Program-made: the position numbers and the translations under genes | Shown here: piece after piece, positions 1 to 7,020 of the stretch | Position numbering within the stretch: position 1 is the first letter of the stretch | How the letters are laid out: every line of letters begins with the position of its first letter | Source: an uncultured Prevotella sp. | GTDB lineage: Bacteria; Bacteroidota; Bacteroidia; Bacteroidales; Bacteroidaceae | Length of the DNA stretch: 13,348 nt | Assembly (NCBI GenBank): GCA_900552675.1 | Contig: USAI01000067.1 | Coordinates: 1-13,348 of the forward strand | Direction of reading: 5' to 3' | Notes under the pieces: model-generated | The model's database searches: none | Seen by the model: only the letters and a program-made list of their open reading frames with translations | What the model was told of the DNA's origin: nothing

Positions 1-9
1 ATTAATGAA

Positions 10-48
10 ATAATTAACGTTCAATTAATGATAATTAATGTTCAATAA
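10..48. repeat. two-copy AT-rich direct repeat downstream of ugd
   Basis: Two imperfect copies of ATAATTAAYGTTCAATWA lie at about 10-27 and 31-48, with a period of 21 nt. They sit in the AT-rich spacer beyond the 3' end of the UDP-glucose dehydrogenase gene. A 6-bp inverted repeat with a 4-nt loop (74-89, AATGTA/TACATT) starts just after the ugd stop. It is AT-only apart from one pair and has no U-run after it, so it is a poor terminator candidate. Nothing else is visible in 1-95. Confidence 0.4.
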
Positions 49-95
49 TTTATGAAGATTTATTGTTTTATTAAATGTAATTATACATTCAAACT

Positions 96-1415
96 TTAGT
101 CGCGACGGAAGATGTCACGAGTGTAGACTTTGTCTTCTACGTCTTTCAAACAATCGTCAAAGCGATTGGCGATGATTGCCTTACTCTGTTCTTTGAACTC
201 ATCAAGATTATTAACGACCTTGCTGCCAAAGAAAGTGGTTCCGTCTTCAAGTGTTGGCTCATAGATGATAACCTCTGCACCCTTAGCTTTGACACGTTTC
301 ATTATACCTTGGATGGCTGACTGGCGGAAGTTGTCTGAGTTGGACTTCATGGTTAAGCGATATACGCCAATTACACAGTTGTGTTCCTTGCTTGCATCCC
401 ACTGACCATTTTCTGCATAATAACCAGCCTTGCGGAGTACTGCATCTGCAATGTAATCCTTGCGAGTTTTGTTTGATTCTACAATGGCTGACATCATATT
501 CTGTGGAACATCTTGATAGTTTGCGAGAAGCTGCTTTGTATCCTTTGGCAAGCAGTAACCACCGTAACCGAATGAAGGGTTATTATAATGTGTGCCGATA
601 CGGGGATCAAGACCTACGCCTTCAATGATGGCTTTTGAGTCAAGACCCTTTACTTCTGCATAGGTATCAAGCTCGTTAAAGTAGCTAACACGGAGTGCAA
701 GGTAGGTATTAGCGAAAAGTTTTACAGCCTCTGCTTCCTTCATGCCCATAAAGAGGGTATCGATGTTTTCTTTGATGGCACCTTCTTGCAAAAGTGCTGC
801 GAATGTCTTAGCTGCTTCCATCAACATATCAACATCTGTTACAGATTCGATGGCCTTATTCTCAGCTTCAAATTCGGGCTTGTTTATAATCTTTGGATAA
901 CCTACGATGATACGGCTTGGGTAGAGGTTGTCATAAAGTGCCTTGCTCTCACGAAGGAACTCTGGAGAGAAAAGGAGGTTGAACTTCTTAACTCCTTTCT
1001 GAGCATATTTCAAATAGAGGTTGCGAGTGTAGCCGACAGGAATGGTTGACTTGATGACCATAATGGCATCGGGGTTAACCTCCAATACCAAGTCAATTAC
1101 TTCCTCTACATGAGTAGTATCGAAGTAGTTTTTTACAGGGTCGTAGTTGGTAGGAGCAGCAATCACCACAAAATCAGCATCTGCATAGGCTGATTTGCCG
1201 TCAAGAGTGGCTACAAGGTTCAAAGGCTTTTCAGCCAAATACTTTTCGATGTAATCATCCTGTATTGGTGAAATCTTATTGTTAAGTTTCTCCACCTTTT
1301 CAGGAATTACATCTACTGCTGTTACATGATGGTGCTGCGACAGAAGGGTCGCAATACTCAGGCCGACGTAGCCTGTGCCAGCCACGGCGACTTTAATGTC
1401 TTTAAAATCACGCAT
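96..1415 (-). CDS. ugd: UDP-glucose 6-dehydrogenase
   Basis: This cytosolic enzyme oxidises UDP-glucose to UDP-glucuronate in two NAD-dependent steps, supplying precursor for surface polysaccharide. The 439-residue protein has the full family layout. The Rossmann motif GTGYVGLS is at about 13-20. The substrate-binding stretch [20 protein letters not shown] runs from about 149 to 168. A conserved Lys is in [10 protein letters not shown] (about K232). The loop [16 protein letters not shown] carries the catalytic Cys at about 288. The C-terminal UDP-binding domain includes [16 protein letters not shown] (about 349-364). Length and motifs fit HasB/Ugd rather than UDP-ManNAc dehydrogenase. The start is ATG at 1415. 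It lies 86 nt downstream of the FRG gene on the same strand. A weak -7-like TAAGTTTC (1440-1447) in that gap could give it its own promoter. It is the only recognisable nucleotide-sugar gene here. Confidence 0.93.
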   Translation of the reverse strand: MRDFKDIKVAVAGTGYVGLSIATLLSQHHHVTAVDVIPEKVEKLNNKISPIQDDYIEKYLAEKPLNLVATLDGKSAYADADFVVIAAPTNYDPVKNYFDTTHVEEVIDLVLEVNPDAIMVIKSTIPVGYTRNLYLKYAQKGVKKFNLLFSPEFLRESKALYDNLYPSRIIVGYPKIINKPEFEAENKAIESVTDVDMLMEAAKTFAALLQEGAIKENIDTLFMGMKEAEAVKLFANTYLALRVSYFNELDTYAEVKGLDSKAIIEGVGLDPRIGTHYNNPSFGYGGYCLPKDTKQLLANYQDVPQNMMSAIVESNKTRKDYIADAVLRKAGYYAENGQWDASKEHNCVIGVYRLTMKSNSDNFRQSAIQGIMKRVKAKGAEVIIYEPTLEDGTTFFGSKVVNNLDEFKEQSKAIIANRFDDCLKDVEDKVYTRDIFRRD

Positions 1416-1501
1416 ATTATGATATTTATTTATGTTATTGAAACTTAGTTTATATACTGATATTTATCCTTTTATATCATACGCCTTGCGTTTCGGAAAG
1501 G

Positions 1502-2644
1502 CTATGTATAAAACTCTTCCTTCGACACTTCTTTCATTGGACCCGTATAGCAATATCTTACATATATACGGCTGTAAAAGGAGGGGGCGTTTTGAGGCCA
1601 AGCTTTCATGAAGGAGTCTCGTTCTTCGTCAGTAAAAGAGGTTAGGGGCTGGTCTTGTAGGTGTATATTTTGATCTTTACACCACGCGTCTATTTGTTCG
1701 GATGGTGTATCAGAAAAATAGCGTGCTATGGCCATGTTGTAGGCTGAGCGCGAAAAGGTGGTGTGAGATTTTATCACTTCGGCCTTTTCTTGCAGCAGTT
1801 CATAGGGAAACAGCTTTTTTGAGCGGTTGGCATAATTGAAGATTAGTTCTGACACTTTGGGATCGTGTCTAAACTTTATCTTCTTATTACACAGACGATT
1901 GAAGTTTTGATCTTTTGTCATGGTATAGACAAAGCCAGCTTGTTCTCCAGGACGCGAAAATGGTTGAAGCCCTATGGCTCTTATCTTTCTGGCAGCAGCG
2001 GTAACGCCTGGCATCATGTCGTGCGTTTGCTCATATATCTCATAAAACACGCCATAACTATTTGCATCGGTTACGGGTTTGTATTCGCCGTTCACATACT
2101 TGGTGCAAGCAAAAAACGCTGCCACCCATTTGTCTACCGTGAGGTCTAACAGTTCGGTACAGATGCCGTAATGCTGTGCCAATGCTAAATAGTCGATAGA
2201 CAATGATATGTTTTCTTCTGTGCCGTCGGGGTATGTTAACCTTGTACCATGATGAAAGATATCGTTCATCGGGTGTTTCTGCATCACCAGTTCCAGTTCG
2301 CATGCCCGCAAGCGCTCTAAAAACACTTTTGAGGGTGTCATGGTTAACATGGGGTTCTTTCTTGTGCCTTTACGATAGAGCGACGGCTTGCACAGTGGGA
2401 AATATTGCGACTGCCCTCTGTAATAAGTGAAGGGCAACAAGCCCATTGGCCATAGTTGTGTCCTACCATCGGCATCTAACATGGTAGAGAACATGCCCTC
2501 TTGATAATAAGTGGGAAACACGCCCTTAAAATGACTCGGCTTCAGGTAAAACAGTTCTTCACGCAACGATATCTGATCAAGGATGTCGAGAAGCGTAGGC
2601 AACTGGCTTATCAACTTATTTCGTTTCTCTTCCCAGTATCCCAT
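1502..2644 (-). CDS. FRG domain-containing protein
   Basis: The 380-residue protein carries the hallmarks of the FRG domain, named for its conserved F-R-G motif and without an agreed biochemical role as far as I know. Visible signatures are TYYRGQSQYFPLCKPSLYR (about 73-91), then LAQHYGICTELLDLTVDKW (about 155-173) followed by AAFFAC. This matches the usual QHYG-x-TRLLDWT pattern, except that the Arg before LLD is Glu here. A third block is PFSRPGEQAGFVY (about 228-240). No signal peptide or membrane segment is seen, so it should be cytoplasmic. The start ATG (2644) lies inside the end of the upstream helical-repeat gene (29-bp overlap, different frame), which suggests translational coupling. 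The N-terminal 70 residues and the segment after 260 are not recognised. The domain call is firm; the function is unknown. Confidence 0.8.
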   Translation of the reverse strand: MGYWEEKRNKLISQLPTLLDILDQISLREELFYLKPSHFKGVFPTYYQEGMFSTMLDADGRTQLWPMGLLPFTYYRGQSQYFPLCKPSLYRKGTRKNPMLTMTPSKVFLERLRACELELVMQKHPMNDIFHHGTRLTYPDGTEENISLSIDYLALAQHYGICTELLDLTVDKWVAAFFACTKYVNGEYKPVTDANSYGVFYEIYEQTHDMMPGVTAAARKIRAIGLQPFSRPGEQAGFVYTMTKDQNFNRLCNKKIKFRHDPKVSELIFNYANRSKKLFPYELLQEKAEVIKSHTTFSRSAYNMAIARYFSDTPSEQIDAWCKDQNIHLQDQPLTSFTDEERDSFMKAWPQNAPSFYSRIYVRYCYTGPMKEVSKEEFYT

Positions 2645-3428
2645 TGATTATCTCTTCGGCTTGTTGTAAGTAGCCCAAATTAGCTTGCACATCTTTTCGA
2701 TTTCGCTTTATCAGTGTCTCACGATAGATAGCGATGTAAGGAAGGGCCTGTGCGGGTTGATGATAGTTGATGCCTATTTCGATGATGGCATCACATATCC
2801 TACAGATGTCATCCAGCGCATTGATTTTTGCATAAAAGGCATAGGCTTCTTTCAGTGGCTCAACATCGTGGTTGACGCGGGCCCACATTTCTTTATAATA
2901 TATCTTGTTTTGGGGCAGTGGCAACTTATCATACTCTATGCTGGCAAGCACACGCTTTGCTTCGTCTAAGAACAGCTGCTCTTCGTTGGGGTAACGCATG
3001 GCTAAAACGATGTACGAATTAGCCCTTGCAAACTTATTGTCAAGAATTAACTTCGCATCACCCAACTTATCACCTATTACTTGTGCCTTGCGCAAGAAAG
3101 AAATGCCTAAACCTACATAGCGCATAGAGCACATGTGGGCCATTTTGTTATACACTTGCGCCACGTAATGTTGGCCTAACTGTTCAGCCTCGTGAAGTGC
3201 CAAAGACAATGAATTGATGCCAAACTCATACCTATTATTATTAGCGCTCTCAATATCGCCACGCAAAAGCAACGTTCTGAATTTATGCAAAGGGTTATCG
3301 GCAAAGGTCTCGGCCTGATAGGTGCACGAAAGGGCTTTATCGTAGAGGCCTTGGCGACGAAGGACCTCGGCTTCATGATACCATCTTTCAAACAATAATG
3401 TTATCGGTACTTTTTTGTTTTGGGCCAA
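2616..3428 (-). CDS. TPR-like helical protein, likely 3' part of an interrupted gene
   Basis: The open frame encodes 270 mostly helical residues with no recognised family name. The pattern resembles tetratricopeptide repeats, for example AEVLRRQGLYDKALSCTYQA near the N-terminus, then regularly spaced Ala/Tyr/Leu helices through LPYIAIYRETLIKRNR near the C-terminus. No signal peptide is present. The only start near the 5' end of this frame is a TTG at 3428 with no convincing ribosome binding site; the first in-frame ATG is about 95 codons in. Upstream of that TTG the same frame stays open for 18 more codons, including Trp and Cys, until a TAA at 3483-3485. Beyond the TAA the frame is open again for 64 codons to an ATG. 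The natural reading is a single gene of about 352 residues (2616-3677) broken by one stop. It overlaps the FRG gene by 29 bp. Confidence 0.6.
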   Translation of the reverse strand: MAQNKKVPITLLFERWYHEAEVLRRQGLYDKALSCTYQAETFADNPLHKFRTLLLRGDIESANNNRYEFGINSLSLALHEAEQLGQHYVAQVYNKMAHMCSMRYVGLGISFLRKAQVIGDKLGDAKLILDNKFARANSYIVLAMRYPNEEQLFLDEAKRVLASIEYDKLPLPQNKIYYKEMWARVNHDVEPLKEAYAFYAKINALDDICRICDAIIEIGINYHQPAQALPYIAIYRETLIKRNRKDVQANLGYLQQAEEIINGILGRETK

Positions 3429-3482
3429 GTGGTCGAAAAGTTGGCAATTGCGTTCGGCACCGCTCCAATCACATTTATTGGT

Positions 3483-3677
3483 TTACCTTTCAATATCAAG
3501 CAAGAGTAAAAGCAATACATCGTCGAAACGTATGCCTTCTCGTAGCAGACCAAGGTCGATGCCTATAAAATAGCGAGCCTGCGTTATCAAGACTTCCTCT
3601 GTATCAATATCTTCCAGCGAATGTGAGTAGAGGCTGATGTGCCACAGAAAGGCTTGAAGAATTTCTGCATTAACCAT
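3483..3677 (-). CDS. 64-residue ORF, likely 5' part of the same interrupted gene
   Basis: An ATG at 3677 lies 31 nt after the stop of the UpxY-like gene and opens a 64-codon frame rich in Leu, Ile and Asp/Glu, ending in DIER just before a TAA. It is in exactly the same frame as the downstream helical-repeat protein, separated only by this TAA and 18 open codons. A CAA-to-TAA change would be enough to create the stop. Alternatives are a genuine short protein made upstream of a TTG-started partner, a sequencing error, or programmed read-through. The composition looks protein-like but I recognise no family. On its own it would be a short acidic protein without signal peptide or clear membrane segment; the LLLLLL run is too short and flanked by acidic residues. 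Confidence 0.45.
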   Translation of the reverse strand: MVNAEILQAFLWHISLYSHSLEDIDTEEVLITQARYFIGIDLGLLREGIRFDDVLLLLLLDIER

Positions 3678-3708
3678 ACATATGTGCTATTGCTGGTTGA
3701 AGATTGCC

Positions 3709-4752
3709 CTACTCAAACAAATATCCATAATGGGTGTTTAGCTCCTCGTAGGCGCTTTCGTGGTTTAGGCGCACGTCGTTGTTTACAGGCAACAGGGTGA
3801 GAAGGTGGTTTATGCCTTGCAACACCTTGCGACCCGCCTCAAGCACGGGGGCTAATTGATGGGTGAAGGTATCGAAGATGGGGGCGTAATAATAGGCTAT
3901 CTCTTCGATGATGAAGTGGTAGGTGGCAAAGGCTTCGACAATGTTCAACGTTCCTTGTTGCATATCGCTGAGCGTCTGCGTGCGCAAGAGGTCGATATTG
4001 GCGGCCTGTTCTTGCGCCTCTTGTATCGAGCCTACCTGATGAAAATAGCGGTCGATGAAGGCGTTGCGGTCGTTTAGTTGGCGTTTATAATAACGTTCAC
4101 ACTCTTTTTTTGAGGTCTGGTTTTTGTCTACCTCGACATACTGTTCAGCATGCATTCCCGACACGGCGATGCTCATGCCACCCACCTCCATCACCAGTCG
4201 GCGGTCGCGAGCAATGCGCACGACATAGCCTTCAAGTCCGGCCATATCGCCCGACATGATACGAATAAGAGTATGATTTTTAGCGTAATAGAGGAAGGGG
4301 CGCAGCAAGAAGCGCACGCGGTCAGGATCGACCTCAGCCACGCGCATGAATGGTTGCATCTGACTATCAGGTATCACCGCCACCTGTCCTGTGCTACAAT
4401 TTTTGCACAGGCGGTAGTTAGGAAACCGTTCGTCTAAATAAGATTGAAGAAATTTGGCCTCGCCTTGGAGAAAAATAAGTCCGCTTACCGAAGGCACCAT
4501 CGTTTGTTTTACGCCCCCACCCTTTCGGCTACGCGGCATGTAGCGTATGCTTTTATGCACAAAATGGGGCATATGGTCGGCCTTCAGTCGGTCTTCAATG
4601 GTCTTTACCTTTCGGTTATGCACGAAGAGGTAACACCACGAGACGTACGGACACAGTTTTATTTCTGAGCCAGACTGTTTTTCTGCCCCAGAAACAGGTG
4701 TGCCATTACGAAGCAGCCCACTTTCAGTATGTGTAAAAGTGTCTGTTTTCAT
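3709..4752 (-). CDS. UpxY-family (NusG paralog) transcription antiterminator with C-terminal extension
   Basis: UpxY proteins are NusG paralogs that join RNA polymerase near the start of a Bacteroidales surface-polysaccharide operon and stop premature termination. Here the NGN-like domain spans about residues 36-145 (VSWCYLFVHNRKVKTIEDRL, then SVSGLIFLQGE). The KOW-like segment follows at about 165-205 (IMSGDMAGLEGYVVRI, then RLVMEVGGMSIAVSG). Family members are typically under 200 residues. This one has 347, with about 140 extra residues (206-347) that look helical, including a YYKRQLNDRNAFIDRYF stretch, and match nothing I recognise. The N-terminal 30 residues are polar and probably disordered. 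It is the first gene of the minus-strand cluster, preceded by a long leader with a -7 box. Its downstream genes are not typical capsule genes except ugd. Family assignment is secure; the target operon is inferred from position. Confidence 0.85.
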   Translation of the reverse strand: MKTDTFTHTESGLLRNGTPVSGAEKQSGSEIKLCPYVSWCYLFVHNRKVKTIEDRLKADHMPHFVHKSIRYMPRSRKGGGVKQTMVPSVSGLIFLQGEAKFLQSYLDERFPNYRLCKNCSTGQVAVIPDSQMQPFMRVAEVDPDRVRFLLRPFLYYAKNHTLIRIMSGDMAGLEGYVVRIARDRRLVMEVGGMSIAVSGMHAEQYVEVDKNQTSKKECERYYKRQLNDRNAFIDRYFHQVGSIQEAQEQAANIDLLRTQTLSDMQQGTLNIVEAFATYHFIIEEIAYYYAPIFDTFTHQLAPVLEAGRKVLQGINHLLTLLPVNNDVRLNHESAYEELNTHYGYLFE

Positions 4753-5103
4753 TGGCCGTAGAAGAAGAATTCGTACTATCCAGTGTCATAAATTCTCTGC
4801 TACTCTATGTCGATTGAAAAGGCGCGCAGCATCTTTGCATTATCGTTCAGCGTAGAGCGATGCGTATGATGAGCACGACCTTGATGGACTACCGTCACCT
4901 TGGAAGATAGTGCCACACTCGCAACGACCTTTTTCATAAGAGTAAAATATATAGCCAAGCCTTCATCTCAGGACATACTGATGGTACAACAAACAAGTAG
5001 AAACGTGCTACTGATGGTTGGCGTCAGATAGCCGTAGAAATGGGTCTTGTTCTATGGGTGTGGGCTCGTAGCTGGTTGTTAGCGTCTATACCCACTGTTT
5101 GTG
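4753..5103 (-). promoter_or_regulatory. long 5' leader of the UpxY-like gene
   Basis: About 345 nt separate the predicted start of transcription from the upxY-like ATG. UpxY-type antiterminators act on their own leaders, so a long leader fits. It is noticeably more GC-rich than the AT-rich DNA just upstream of the promoter (5112-5270). It holds several short minus-strand ORFs: a 10-codon hydrophobic one (4966-4934), a 45-codon one whose ATG overlaps that stop (4937-4800), and a 21-codon one (ATG at 4789) running into the start of the main gene. A 10-bp direct repeat TACTGATGGT (plus-strand reading) occurs at 4976-4985 and 5009-5018. No tRNA or known riboswitch pattern was recognised. Confidence 0.45.
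4800..4937 (-). CDS. 45-residue small ORF in the upxY leader, unproven
   Basis: A minus-strand ORF starts with ATGAAAAAGG at 4937 and ends at TAG 4800-4802. The product is basic and histidine-containing (start MKKVVASVALSS, middle HQGRAHHTHRS, end AFSIDIE). Its start codon overlaps the stop of a 10-codon hydrophobic mini-ORF (MKAWLYILLL, ATG at 4966) as TTATGA, the arrangement used for translational coupling. The same frame upstream is open to 5051 except for one TGA at 4968-4970. I recognise no family. It could be a leader peptide, the remains of a longer gene, or chance. Confidence 0.2.
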   Translation of the reverse strand: MKKVVASVALSSKVTVVHQGRAHHTHRSTLNDNAKMLRAFSIDIE

Positions 5104-5111
5104 CAAAGATA
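5104..5111 (-). promoter_or_regulatory. -7 promoter box for the upxY-like gene
   Basis: The minus-strand reading TATCTTTG matches the Bacteroidetes sigma -7 consensus TAnnTTTG exactly. A TTG lies 22 nt upstream as a plausible but slightly distant -33 element, inside very AT-rich DNA. Transcription would begin near 5097 and run through the long leader into the antiterminator gene. Confidence 0.55.
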
Positions 5112-5270
5112 GTGTTTTTCTTTCATTCGCCATCAATTTATTTGATTTAATTCTTCTTTTTCAATAAAAAAACATGAATAGGTCAAGTTGGCTTGCATAA
5201 TTCAATATTTTTTCCGAATATTGCAACCGATTTCAAAAAAACGACAATACAGATATACTATAAAAACGTG

Positions 5271-6128
5271 ATGAACAACGAATATTGCACCCCCACAACG
5301 GCCTCGGCCGATGCGCAGCGCCCCCTATCGTTTCGTGTCATTGCCCTCGACCTTGACGGCACGCTGACCAACCGCGATAAAGAGGTTACGCCACGCACCC
5401 GCCAAGCGCTGGCCGATGCACAACGCCGTGGTGCTACTATTATTTTGGCTTCAGGCCGTCCCACCTATGGCATTATGCCTGTTGCCCAATGTCTTGACCT
5501 TGAGCACACAGGAGGCTACATACTGGCCTATAATGGCGGAAAGATAGTAGACTGCCGGACGCAGGAGGTGCTATATGAGCGCCACTTGCCCAACGAGGTT
5601 ATACCCCTTATCTACCAGTATGCTGTGCGCACAGGTCATGCTCTTTTAGGCTATGTGGGCAACGAAATAATAACAGAGAAACCCCACGATGAATATGTGG
5701 ATGAAGAAAGCCGTATCAACAAAATGGCGATACGAAAGGTTGACAACCTGCTGGAACATCTTGAGCCTCATCCCACCAAACTGTTGATGACGGGGCACCC
5801 AGCCGACATGGAGAGGGCTGAGCAAGAGCTGTCGCAACTGTTAGCCGACCGCATGGATGTTTACCGTTCGGCTCCGTTCTTTATCGAGTTGGTGCCGAAG
5901 GGCATTGACAAGGCCCAATCGTTACGCCGACTGTTAGGGCACATCAACCTAACCCCTGCCGACATGATCGCCTTTGGCGATGGCTATAACGACCTATCAA
6001 TGCTACACCTTGCTGGCATGGGCGTAGCTATGGCTAATGCTGCCCCCGAGGTGCGTGCCGATGCCGACGCCGTTACCTTATCAAATGATGCCGACGGTGT
6101 GGCTGTGGCCCTTAAAAAGTATCTTTGA
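5271..6128 (+). CDS. Cof-type HAD-IIB family hydrolase (phosphatase)
   Basis: This is a 285-residue cytosolic sugar-phosphate or related phosphatase of the HAD superfamily, subclass IIB (Cof/YidA-like). Motif I is ALDLDGTLT, with the nucleophile Asp27 and general acid Asp29. Motif II is IILASGRP. The conserved Lys is in GIDKAQSLRRLL. Motif IV is AFGDGYNDLSML. The C2-type cap lies between motifs II and III. The frame is open upstream to a TTG at 5193, but those 26 codons are AT-rich and unlike the rest. ATG at 5271 places motif I at residue 27, close to the usual family position, so I chose it. The substrate cannot be read from sequence. It is a single plus-strand gene whose 3' end overlaps the convergent endonuclease gene by 17 bp. 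No clear promoter was found in 5112-5270, which is AT-rich and otherwise empty. Confidence 0.88.
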   Translation: MNNEYCTPTTASADAQRPLSFRVIALDLDGTLTNRDKEVTPRTRQALADAQRRGATIILASGRPTYGIMPVAQCLDLEHTGGYILAYNGGKIVDCRTQEVLYERHLPNEVIPLIYQYAVRTGHALLGYVGNEIITEKPHDEYVDEESRINKMAIRKVDNLLEHLEPHPTKLLMTGHPADMERAEQELSQLLADRMDVYRSAPFFIELVPKGIDKAQSLRRLLGHINLTPADMIAFGDGYNDLSMLHLAGMGVAMANAAPEVRADADAVTLSNDADGVAVALKKYL

Positions 6129-7020
6129 TATCCCAGTCGGCAAGGTTACATTCGGCCTCTACCTTGCGTTCAACATCATCAGGCAAGGCAGGAAAGAAGT
6201 CGAGCCCCGTGATGCGTTCCACCTCATCTACCGTGTTGGCATAGTCGCCTTTGGGTCGGTTTCCGTCCATATTTTTATATAAGAAGCCTATGGCACGAGG
6301 CGCATCGCCCATACGTAGCACCACTTTAAAGAAGGCATCGGGCACAGGTATGCGATGCTTACCTATAGTGCGTTGTCGTTTGCTTTTATAAAAGATGGGG
6401 CCGCACACCACATACACGCCATCATACTGTTTAGCCCATTTACGACACGCCTGTTCCAGTTCGTTCCAGTCGCCACGATTAAGATTGGGTGCCTGCGGAC
6501 AGATATTTGACAAAAGAAACGACTGGCGCATAGCTTCGGCGCTCCATTTGTTATCGCCAGCAGGACACATGTGTCCGCGGTCGTAGCCCGACTGTCGATA
6601 GTCGGCCGTTTCAACACGAGGTTCAGGCACCTCATCATCAGAGATAAACGGATAATCGTTACGCTTTACGTTGCCCTTCAAGCGGTTAGGGGTAAGATGC
6701 CATGCCACCCAGTTGGGTTGCAGCGTAGTGGTATTATAAGATACAGTGTAACCATCTCGGTAGAGCAGCAGTTCGCCACTTTGTGTGCGTGCAGCAGGCA
6801 TTTCAATATCTTTTACCGCCTTAGCTGCCAGCGTTTCAACATTTGTTTTTACAGCAGCTTCAGGGTCGGCTTCATTTTCTGCTTCAACCTTACTTTCAGC
6901 CCCAGCCTCAACAAGCGTTTTGGCTACGACATAAGCCTGTTGTCGGTTTACGCCATTACAGGCCACACACAGTAGGGCGCTCAGCACCCATATATAATGC
7001 TTAATTGTTGTTTTCATCAT
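6112..7020 (-). CDS. exported DNA/RNA non-specific endonuclease
   Basis: The protein is a His-Me finger nuclease of the Serratia NucA/EndoG type that cleaves DNA and RNA with a bound divalent metal. The active-site motif YDRGHMCPAGDNKW is at about 146-159 with general-base His150. The metal ligand region PNLNRGDWNELEQACR follows at about 178-193. YVVCGPIFY and a C-terminal PDAFFKVVL block are also family features. The N-terminus is hydrophobic (IKHYIWVLSALLCVACNG) and ends in a Cys (about 21), so it may be a lipoprotein, although Cys at -3 is an unusual lipobox residue. An acidic, Glu/Ala-rich linker of about 40 residues separates this from the catalytic domain. The frame opens at a TTG (7023), but adjacent ATGs at 7020 and 7017 are better starts; I use 7020. 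It overlaps the permease gene by 20 bp and is the last gene of the operon. Confidence 0.9.
   Translation of the reverse strand: MMKTTIKHYIWVLSALLCVACNGVNRQQAYVVAKTLVEAGAESKVEAENEADPEAAVKTNVETLAAKAVKDIEMPAARTQSGELLLYRDGYTVSYNTTTLQPNWVAWHLTPNRLKGNVKRNDYPFISDDEVPEPRVETADYRQSGYDRGHMCPAGDNKWSAEAMRQSFLLSNICPQAPNLNRGDWNELEQACRKWAKQYDGVYVVCGPIFYKSKRQRTIGKHRIPVPDAFFKVVLRMGDAPRAIGFLYKNMDGNRPKGDYANTVDEVERITGLDFFPALPDDVERKVEAECNLADWDIKDTF

Noticed and set aside
1483..1502. Short hairpin between the FRG gene and ugd
   Set aside because: The stem has only five pairs with a 10-nt loop and no U-run on the transcribed strand, so it is not a convincing terminator.
5193..5270. 26-codon N-terminal extension of the HAD hydrolase
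   Set aside because: It begins with TTG, is AT-rich and unlike the remaining gene, and would push motif I far from its usual place. The ATG at 5271 is preferred.
5112..5270. Promoter for the HAD gene
   Set aside because: The DNA is AT-rich, but no plus-strand TAnnTTTG box with a correctly spaced TTG was found, so no site is called.
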